Assembly: GCA_963971535.1 (NCBI GenBank)
Contig: OZ020587.1
Coordinates: 155,393,668 to 155,457,667 of the forward strand
DNA: 64,000 nucleotides
DNA from: Notolepis coatsorum
Lineage: Eukaryota > Chordata > Actinopteri > Aulopiformes > Paralepididae
Direction of reading: 5' to 3'
In this document: piece by piece, positions 56,085-64,000 of the stretch
Numbering within the stretch: the stretch's first letter is position 1
Layout: each line of letters starts with the position of its first letter
The notes under the pieces: generated by a model
Seen by the model: only the letters and a program-made list of their open reading frames with translations
The model's database searches: none
Told to the model about the DNA's origin: nothing
Position numbers and translations under genes: made by a program

Positions 56085-56471
56085 GTGAGTGGAGTTCATG
56101 GTTGTTTGTTTTCCTTGCGTCTCCCGTTGTGATTGACGTCGTGTCTGATAATGATTTTACCACAACGTTGTGTTCCCCCCCCCCCCCCCCCCCCCTTTAG
56201 CAGTGCTGTCCTCGTACTGTCAAAACAACGAGAATCATCGCCTGCCCCTATGGCTCACAGAACATGCAGGCGTATAGGGGAGTTACAGTACACTTATATT
56301 CCATGACTTAAAGCAGCGGTTCTCAAACTACGGGTCGCAGTGCATGTGTAGCCGCCCAATCAGTGTCATCAGTTTCTTGCTAGTATGGTTGTGAAATTGG
56401 TATTGAATTTAGCTCTAGTGTGTTTTTAAAAAGTGTGTTCTAACTTGTTGAAACTTGCAGATACCCTGTAT
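56085..56471 (+). other. AGPS intron 3 start, poly-C tract
   Basis: A run of about 22 C at 56176-56198. Nothing else was recognised. Confidence 0.5.
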
Positions 56472-56962
56472 TAGGGGTGTAACGATGCATCGATTCTAAT
56501 GTGTTAGAATTAGGGATGTCCGATATTATCGGCCGATATTGGCATTAAAATGTGATATCGGAAAATAATCGAAAATAATCGTTTTCAAAATGTCTTACAT
56601 TTCTATAACTTTTATTTGCACAGGCAAGTAAGAACAAATTCTGATTTTTATTTATTGTCAAATATGCATTATGTTAATTCCACAACAAGACATATGTAAT
56701 GTTAATTACCTGAAATTATTAAGTTTTTTTGGGGGGGGGGAGGGGGGGAACCCTGCATATATCGGTATCTGTTGATATCGGTTGATATGGACAATATCGG
56801 TATCGGTAAAAAAGCCAATATCGAGCATCGCTAGTTAGAATCGATGCATCGATTTGAATATGTTGGAATCTATTATAATCGAAATAAACGATTATATTTT
56901 TTTTAATGTTCTTTTTGAATAATCGAAATTAATCGTTGTGAGGTTGCATCGTTACACCCCTA
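56472..56962. mobile_element. hAT MITE, TAGGGGTGTAACGATGCAT family, hosting another
   Basis: The ends TAGGGGTGTAACGATGCA and GCATCGTTACACCCCTA are inverted. Perfect 8-bp duplication CCCTGTAT (56464-56471 and 56963-56970). Confidence 0.93.
56511..56833. mobile_element. hAT MITE, TAGGGATGTCCGATATTATC family, nested
   Basis: It ends in GAGCATCGCTA. Perfect 8-bp duplication GTTAGAAT (56503-56510 and 56834-56841). A poly-G run lies at 56731-56748. Confidence 0.9.
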
Positions 56963-57154
56963 CCCTGTATACATTTTCTCAACTTGGAGGTGAAATGAAG
57001 TGGCCTGAATAAACCTGCAAGCTGAGAAGCTGACAGAAACCAGTTAGTAATTATTTCCCTGGGGAACCCTTCTAGAACCCCTGGGGAACCCCTCTAGAAC
57101 CCTCTGGAACCCATGTTCAGGAGTAAAGGTCCTTTAATGCCCTCTCTGTTCCAG

Positions 57155-57275
57155 CCGGTCCTGAATACCAGCGACATGGCTCCTCCCAACCTGAACGAGG
57201 GCTTCGTGGAGGATCTGAAGACCACAGGCATGCTCTTCACCATGGACGCAGACGACCGGGTGTTCCGTGCCCACG
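57155..57275 (+). CDS. agps: AGPS coding exon 4
   Basis: The acceptor CTGTTCCAG ends at 57154 and the donor GTGAGG starts at 57276. The 121 bases read PVLNTSDMAPPNLNEGFVED then LKTTGMLFTMDADDRVFRAH, and leave one base of the next codon. The end matches human ADDRVFRAHG, the entry to the FAD-binding PCMH domain. The donor region is duplicated 38 bases downstream, which could give a frame-shifting alternative donor. Confidence 0.95.
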
Positions 57276-57342
57276 GTGAGGCATGCTGGGAAATGGGCCG
57301 GGTCCTCCCCAGGGTGAGGCATGCTGGGAAATGGGGCGGGGA
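57276..57342 (+). repeat. Tandem duplication of the exon 4 splice-donor flank
   Basis: GTGAGGCATGCTGGGAAATG starts at 57276 and again at 57314. Both follow AG/CG-G and read as GT donors. Confidence 0.9.
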
Positions 57343-57403
57343 GGCCCCTTCACCCACACTTGAGACTTCTTAAAGGGTGCTATATAATAAGTAGTCTACA
57401 TGT

Positions 57404-57530
57404 TAACCTCTTAAGCCCTAGCCATATATTCTGAAAATTCGCCTAAAAGTACATACCCAAGTAAATGGAAGATTGCTCCACTTCTACAATGTCCATTTGC
57501 ATGTTCTTGGTATCTAGAGACATCTAATGG
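57404..57530. mobile_element. Fragment of the CCTCTTAA TTAA-type element
   Basis: TTAA then CCTCTTAAGCCCTAGCC, AAATGGAAGATTGCTCCACT and TCTTGGTATCTAG match one end of 35743-38432. The other end is absent. Confidence 0.75.
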
Positions 57531-57532
57531 AC

Positions 57533-57912
57533 TGTTACTGACCAGACACTATATCGGTGATGGCTGTTTACTGCAGAGTGGAGGGACTGGGAGACCCATG
57601 TTACTGACCAGACACACTATATCAGTGATGGCTGTTTACTGCAGAGCACGAGGGACTGAGAGACTCATGTTACTGACCAGACACACTATATCAGTGATGG
57701 CTGTTTACTGCAGAGCAGGAGCGACTGGGAGACTCATGTTACTGACCAGACACTCTGTATCAGTGATGGCTGTTTACTGCAGAGCAGGAGCGACTGGGAG
57801 ACTCATGTTACTGACCAGACACTCCATATCATTGATGGCGGTTTACTGCAGAGTGGAGGGACTGGGAGACTCATGTTACTGACCAGCCACTATATCAGTG
57901 ATGGCTGTCAGA
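57533..57912. repeat. Minisatellite, 65-69 bp unit, about 5.5 copies, AGPS intron 4
   Basis: Each unit contains TGTTACTGACCAGACACT, ATATCAGTGATGGCTGTTTA and CTGCAGAGCAGGAG. Units differ by a few bases and a 2-bp indel. Confidence 0.93.
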
Positions 57913-58440
57913 ATGTAGAGCTACTTAACACTTAATTTAACAAAAAAATACCACATGGCACCAATAATCCACTGGTTTTCTCTACATCTTGTTCATGAGC
58001 AGCAGCCCTGGTGGGATAGTTTTATTACCACGCTGGCCTAGCTGGTGTGATGACTAGGGTGACGGCAGCATCGGCAGTTACATAAAAACGGTGTCATCGA
58101 TGCAAAACATTCTCTAGTCTTGCATAAAAGTGCCATGTCTGTGAGCTGCCACTAGGGGCAGTGTAGCTAACCGCAGGTCTAAGCAGCTGCTTTGCATCTA
58201 AACACTTATTATTATCATCGTACAGTACAACAAAAATATGTTTGGCATCCAACCAGAGTGCAAATGTAACAGTAAAGTGCAATAGTAATATACAATGTAC
58301 AGGTGATTTAAACTGGGTATAACGTATATAAATTAGTACTACTGAGTAATGGTGCTAATCGGATGTATGTACAGAGTTGTAATATTAATATGTACATAAG
58401 ACACTATGGTAGTCAGTCATACTGGCCAGCAGCGTAGCTA
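57913..58440 (+). other. AGPS intron 4, no recognised feature
   Basis: No gene was recognised. Confidence 0.4.
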
Positions 58441-58522
58441 GTAAGGGATATGTATAGATATAGTATCTACAGATGTATATACGGTATTAATAAATATGTG
58501 TATATATATATACACGCATTAT

Positions 58523-58790
58523 TGTACATGCTATCATACAGTTATATGGGTTATATGCAGGTGTATGAAGTAAATAGAAGGATTATATGCAGGTATATTC
58601 AGACTGATATGGATATGTATATGCAGTAAATATATAAATGTGTGTCTATATATGGTATATACAGCACTATTGTACATGCTATCATACAGAGTTATATGGG
58701 TTATATATGCAGGTGTACAAGTAGGTATATAGAAGGATTATATGCAGGTATATTCAGACCGATATGTATATGCAGTAAATATATAAATGT
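58523..58790. repeat. AT-rich direct repeat, about 147-bp period, two copies
   Basis: TTGTACATGCTATCATACAG, AGAAGGATTATATGCAGGTA and GTATATGCAGTAAATATATA occur in each copy (58523-58640 and 58670-58790). Confidence 0.8.
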
Positions 58791-58814
58791 ATATATACTA
58801 TCACCGATATCTAA

Positions 58815-59625
<811 letters not shown>

Positions 59626-59968
59626 CCACACAGGACCTGGAGTACGAATAACCACGTCATGTAGTCCGGCGGCCGACCAGTGAACGGCGCTCTTATTCCA
59701 TCTTAATTGTTTGTGGTTGTGTGCAGTGTTGTAGTCGTGTCACTAAATCTCAACTCCAGAGTCAAAATCCGAGTCACCAAAGAAGAGCCCGAGTCGAGTC
59801 CCCATTACCCAAGTCATCACGTTGAGTCCACTCCACTCTGGCAGTCACAGAGCTGACGTACAAATAAAAAAAGGTTCTACATTAAACATAAATGACAGAG
59901 TGGAGTTGATTTACTTTGTGACACAATAGCCAAACAAATGCACTAGCCAATCAATAAATAAAATCTTG

Positions 59969-60760
59969 GGGCGGTCGGGTAGCGGAGATTGCGCTCGTCA
60001 CCAATGCAAGAGGCTGTGGTCTCGACTCCCGGAGTCAGCATTGCCTGCGGCTTGGGCCGATCCTCATACTAACTCGTTTGGCTGAGTTAGCAGGAGAGAA
60101 GCCGTGGGTGGTAATCTGGCGTTGTGGACAGCGACGCCTACAGGTCGGGTATGGGCGCCTGCTCAGCGAAAGGCAGGAAGTGGTGAAGGCAGCGTGACCT
60201 GCTCCCACACGTTACGCTTCACCAATGAGAGTCCTCGCTGCCAGGTGAAAAGAGAGCCGCTGGCTGTCTCCGCATGTGTCGGAGGAAGCATGTGGTGGAC
60301 TTCAGGGTTCCCTTGTACCGACCAGTAGGAGGAACATGCGCACAACGACCAGGTAGGGGAGGGGGGGAAATTGGCATAACTACTAAATTGGGATGGGGAG
60401 AAAAGCATAGAAAATCAGACGGAGCAAATGTCCGACTTGCGTCACGTAACCCGGACCATCAACAAATCAATCTTAACTATATTCATAGGACATACCGGAC
60501 TCCTATACGACTGAACAGAATGCGTCTTAAACAAGACTCCAGATGCACCTTATGTACAATGAGCATGTGTATAGGGTATTAGGTGTATATCTTGTATAAT
60601 ACATTTATTTAAATGGTGATTGCATTGGATGTGCACTGTTAATTAATGCTTGTATATCTAATTTTATGTTTATGTGTTTGTTTAAAAAATTATAAAAAAA
60701 TAAAATATAAAAAAATTAAGAAAATCAGGCGGAGAAAAAGAGGATTAAAAATAAATAATA
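59969..60760 (+). mobile_element. tRNA-derived SINE split by a LINE fragment
   Basis: The head GGGGCGGTCGGGTAGCGGAG is degraded relative to 54325-54806. The body blocks GACAGCGACGCCTACAGGTC and AATTGGCATAACTACTAAAT are intact. It is interrupted at 60425-60718. Confidence 0.78.
60425..60718 (+). mobile_element. Tx1/L1-type LINE fragment, internally deleted
   Basis: The peptide NPDHQQINLNYIHRTYRTPI matches the LINE at 12143-16172. It then jumps to the 3' UTR and an A-rich end. AGAAAATCAGRCGGAG flanks it (60409-60424 and 60719-60734). Confidence 0.88.
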
Positions 60761-60936
60761 AATAAATCAAATCAAATGATTGGGGCCTATTACAAAAATA
60801 AATAACTTTATGTATTTATAATGTACACGTCTGAGTCCTCATCTGCACCTTCTGAGTCCGAATGCAGTCGATGCTCAAGTCCAATTCGAGTCACGAGTCC
60901 TGAAAATCAGTCAGAGTACAACACTGTGATCATTCC

Positions 60937-61140
60937 ACCGTCTGGTAATCCGCAGCTTCCCGGTTCGATTACCTCCCGGGCAGTGTGTCGAAGTGTCCTT
61001 GAGCAAGACACTTAACCCCTAACTGCTCAAGATGACCTTGCACGGTTGCCTCTTGTCGTCGGTCTGTGAGTGAATGGGTAAAATGTGAGGAACAAATTGT
61101 AACGCGCTATTATATAAATGCACCATTTACCATTTTTATG
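60937..61140 (+). mobile_element. SINE, head partly missing
   Basis: B box GGTTCGATTACC, GTGTCGAAGTGTCCTTGAGC and GTGAGTGAATGGGTAAAATG then TATTATATAAATGC match 17273 and 46608. Confidence 0.75.
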
Positions 61141-61320
61141 TGATCGAAAATCCTACTGTGAGTCTTTAAAAGACTCAGCATGGAAGTTTAACCCCCTCCG
61201 GTTTCAGCTACTGTCCCTTAGCTGTCCCCCTCCGTTTGCAAAGCGATTGATTGGTTTGAACTAGTGGTGGGACTCTATAAAAAAATTATCTAATTAATTC
61301 GAGACTTTATAGTTCATTAA

Positions 61321-62164
61321 CTCGATGGACGCCAGACCCGAGATAAGCCGGGTTAACTCTCCAACGCTTTAGCGCCAAACCCGAGAAAAGTTGGGTTATT
61401 TCTTTTATTCGATATTTCCATCCAGGGAGCCTGGTGTTATCATAGGGAATGAGTCTGAGATCGCAAAAGTCCAATACCGCCCTGGTAGGATGCGGCTGGT
61501 ATTGCACATCCTTTGAAACTGTCTTGGGCTGTGCGTCGATTTATATTGGTCTGGGCGGACTTTTCCATGTCGGGCAAGGGGAACGGTTGTTCCGATCGGC
61601 TTGAGGAGCATCAAATGCTCCAGATCGATGTATGGCGGATTATGTTGGCGACACGATCGACACCAATACTGGGACTCGCGATCAGATAATTGGAATTTTC
61701 TTTTTGGGGCAGATCCTAGTCAAGGTAAGGGCTATATGATATCAAAGCATGCCTTCATTGCGATCCGAGCGTATGTGTGTAACGCTAGTCCATAACGTAT
61801 TCCGTTGGTGACGATCAAAGCATAAAAAAATCTATGCCCCCCACCCTTTCATAATACCTATCGTATGCATTACATTTTTTTATTGTAGCGTGTAGGGACG
61901 GAACGCCAATGCTTTTAGTATACCGTAATACATGTTGGGGGCTATTACCAGCCTCCCATGAATTACCCTAAAACCATACTTGTATTCACCACGGTATAAA
62001 ACTGGAATGTATGGATGAGAAAATTATTTCTTTTTCACATATTGAACGATGGATACTCTATGTCAAATGGGCATTATAGCCCTGCCAACACCGCCACGTA
62101 TTCCTATACTTTAGTTCAAAGCGTTGGCCTTTCAACCACACAGTGCCCTCTGGTGCTGAATGAG
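61321..62164. mobile_element. TTAA-flanked family element, 844 bp
   Basis: TTAA at 61317-61320 and 62165-62168. The ends CTCGATGGACGCCAGA and, inverted, CTCATTCAGCACCAGA share 9-10 of 16 bases. It includes the GGTATAAAACTGGAATGTAT block. Confidence 0.75.
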
Positions 62165-62235
62165 TTAATCGCATTTTAAACGCATATCAATATTTGATGC
62201 GAAAAGCAAATTTTATCAAATAGATTTTTGGTATT

Positions 62236-62690
62236 GGATTAGATTCGTTTGTACTTTATTCTCATACAATGAGATTTGCGACTCAAGCTTAAGGTGCAGT
62301 AATAAAATCACAAGTAATAAAAGATAAACGCAAAATCCTATACAGAAACATTAAATTCTATACAATAAGACAATGTTACAGTCCTGTACAATATACAAAA
62401 TAACAACAATATACAGAATAGCAATACACAAATAACAATCTGTGTCAGACGGTAGTGGGTGGGTATTACACTGTGGATATTGCACATCAGGATGTTGCAG
62501 TGTGAGAGGAGGGGGAAGGTGAGTTATTAGTGCATGTTAGAGTTCCGGGTGGTGATGGCTCTGGGGAAGAAACTGTCTCTCTGAGCCCGTTTGTTCTGGC
62601 TATGATTCACCTGTAACGCCTGCCCGATGGCAACAGGTCCAACAGGTGGAAGCCAGGGTGTGAGCTGTGCTTTAATAATAATAATAATAA
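62236..62690. mobile_element. Fish retroposon tail fragment and ATA microsatellite
   Basis: GGGGAAGAAACTGTCTCTCT and GCCTGCCCGATGGCAACAGG are common fish LINE/SINE tail blocks. (AAT)n lies at 62673-62691. 62692-62982 holds nothing recognised beyond a GATCCCCTTGG motif at 62878. Confidence 0.5.
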
Positions 62691-62986
62691 TTTAGGACCT
62701 GCTCCGAGGTCATTAATCGGCATTTATGCGATTCGTCTCTGCGATTAACCCAAAGCTGTGCTTTGTAATGTATATGAGGGATCAATGAATATACATAAGT
62801 TTAAGCAGCAAAATCTGTATTGGCTACTACAGATCAATGCAATTTTAGGAATAATATATATACTTAGGGATGATGATGATCCCCTTGGAGAAATGTGGGC
62901 ATCTTAGCAGCATGGGGGAGGGGGGCGGTACAAGTATGGGCAGGGTAAATAAAGACATAAATATAGGCAATAAAATTAGATCTTAA

Positions 62987-63825
62987 CACATTGGCCACGC
63001 TTTGGTTGCCAATAACGAGATTTAAGTTATTTTATTAGCAATATCTTAATTTTTCATCCGTCCAGCCTGACATCATCATTGGTAATGGCTCTGAGCTCAA
63101 AGGGCAAATACCGCCCCTATCGTCTCCCGGATGGTAATGCACATCATTGGATTGGATTGAGTGAAAAAGTGCATCAGAGAAACTCCGCCCCAGGGTTTCC
63201 CCACCTCTGGCAAGCAGTGTCGTGTTACCAGATACACTGGCGAGGCTGGAAGCAGCTTGGATCATGCGTTTCGGACTATAACGTTGGATCAATAAACGCG
63301 ATCAATATTTGGAATGCCGATCAGGAATTGGATTCATCTTTTTGCAGAACATCTGATCTATGTTTTGGGTTAATCAGAGTTGTTTTTCACAGATTTCACA
63401 TGCGTGTTAGGCGCTGAGCGTGGCACGAATAAATGATTTTTCAGCCCGCTTTTGTATCGTACATAAGAACACAAATACTATCGATAATCTAGCATTTATT
63501 TGAAAACGAATGAATCAGCCGGAAAATGACAACGTGTTTTGTGTATTCCAGTAAATGGCTATTTTCGTGGAATTTCTCTGAAATGACTAGAACTCCTGAA
63601 ACTATACTCTTATTCAAAACGGTATAAAACGGAAATGTACTGATGAAAAAACAATCCGTTTTGTACATGTTGACTGCAAGTAAGTCATTGATAAGCGACT
63701 GGTGTATTAGACACATAGCCATAATTTAAGATAGTTTATGCATTCGCAAATGTGCTCGTCCTCCCATTCATTAACGTGGTGGCATCCAAGCGATACATCG
63801 CCATATCCGGCTGGCAACCAATGTG
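62987..63825. mobile_element. TTAA-flanked family element, 839 bp
   Basis: TTAA at 62983-62986 and 63826-63829. The ends CACATTGGCCACGC and, inverted, CACATTGGTTGCC share the first 8 bases. It includes the GGTATAAAACGGAAATGTAC block. No transposase. Confidence 0.82.
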
Positions 63826-63834
63826 TTAATATAA

Positions 63835-63955
63835 ATTGTACTGTCTTTTACTATTATGCACTATTTTGCTACTAGGTAATATACCATGCCTATATTACTA
63901 CCTATGCTAATATGTCTACTACTACCTACTATGCTATTATACAATGGCATGCAGA
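63835..63955. repeat. L2 3'-UTR-like fragment
   Basis: GTCTTTTACTATTATGCACT matches 10051-10070 in the L2 tail. It is followed by TACTAC/TATGCTA-rich sequence to the window end. Confidence 0.5.
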
Positions 63956-64000
63956 TTTCTTTATTCTGATTGGCTGAAACACTTCTTTCAGACGTTATTT

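Larger units (their letters stand above)
59724..60926. mobile_element. hAT-like element with CAGTGTTGTAGTCG end, carrying a SINE
   Basis: The ends CAGTGTTGTAGTCGTGTCAC and GAGTCACGAGTCCTG...GTACAACACTG are inverted and rich in GAGTC/GACTC. The SINE at 59969-60760 was inserted later. Confidence 0.75.

Noticed and set aside
55811-56200. 129-residue frame covering AGPS exon 3
   Set aside because: It runs through the exon into intron on both sides; the splice sites and human homology define only 55994-56084.

Overview
The window is eukaryotic and looks like a ray-finned (teleost) fish. It carries the first five coding exons of one host gene on the + strand. The predicted peptides match vertebrate AGPS (alkylglycerone-phosphate synthase), the peroxisomal enzyme that makes the ether bond of plasmalogens. 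Coding exons lie at 7601-7812, 39427-39516, 55994-56084, 57155-57275 and 59156-59230. Each has consensus AG/GT borders and the phases agree throughout (2, 2, 0, 1, 1). The rest of the gene lies beyond 64000. Intron 1 is about 31.6 kb and intron 2 about 16.5 kb, and both are largely transposable elements. No other host gene was recognised.

Layout. 1-6350: a young BEL/Pao LTR element on the - strand, with near-identical LTRs. 6351-7230: repeat fragments. 7230-7600: the AGPS proximal promoter, in which a module of about 100 bp with GC box, ETS-type site and TATA-like box occurs three times in tandem. 7813-39426 (intron 1): hAT elements with 8-bp target duplications, an L2-type LINE 3' end, a 5'-truncated Tx1/L1-type LINE with a perfect 17-bp target duplication, several tRNA-derived SINEs, a second BEL/Pao fossil (about 20480-24560), a family of TTAA-flanked elements, and a four-deep nest at 35743-38432. 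39517-55993 (intron 2): a Tc1 transposase remnant containing a minisatellite and two hAT insertions, further hAT elements, SINEs, foldback repeats, and a five-deep nest at 47894-52954. That nest contains an element with terminal inverted repeats of about 540 bp. 56085-64000: introns 3-5 with smaller MITEs, tandem arrays, SINEs and two complete TTAA-flanked elements.

The elements do not form a pathway. What they show is order of insertion: intact duplications and nesting give a relative chronology. The most unusual items are the triplicated AGPS promoter module, the long-TIR element at 48709-51881, the TTAA-flanked family with at least seven copies in 64 kb, and two BEL/Pao elements that both keep gag, protease and integrase parts without a visible reverse transcriptase. 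Element names come from termini, target duplications and translated motifs read by eye; no database was searched.
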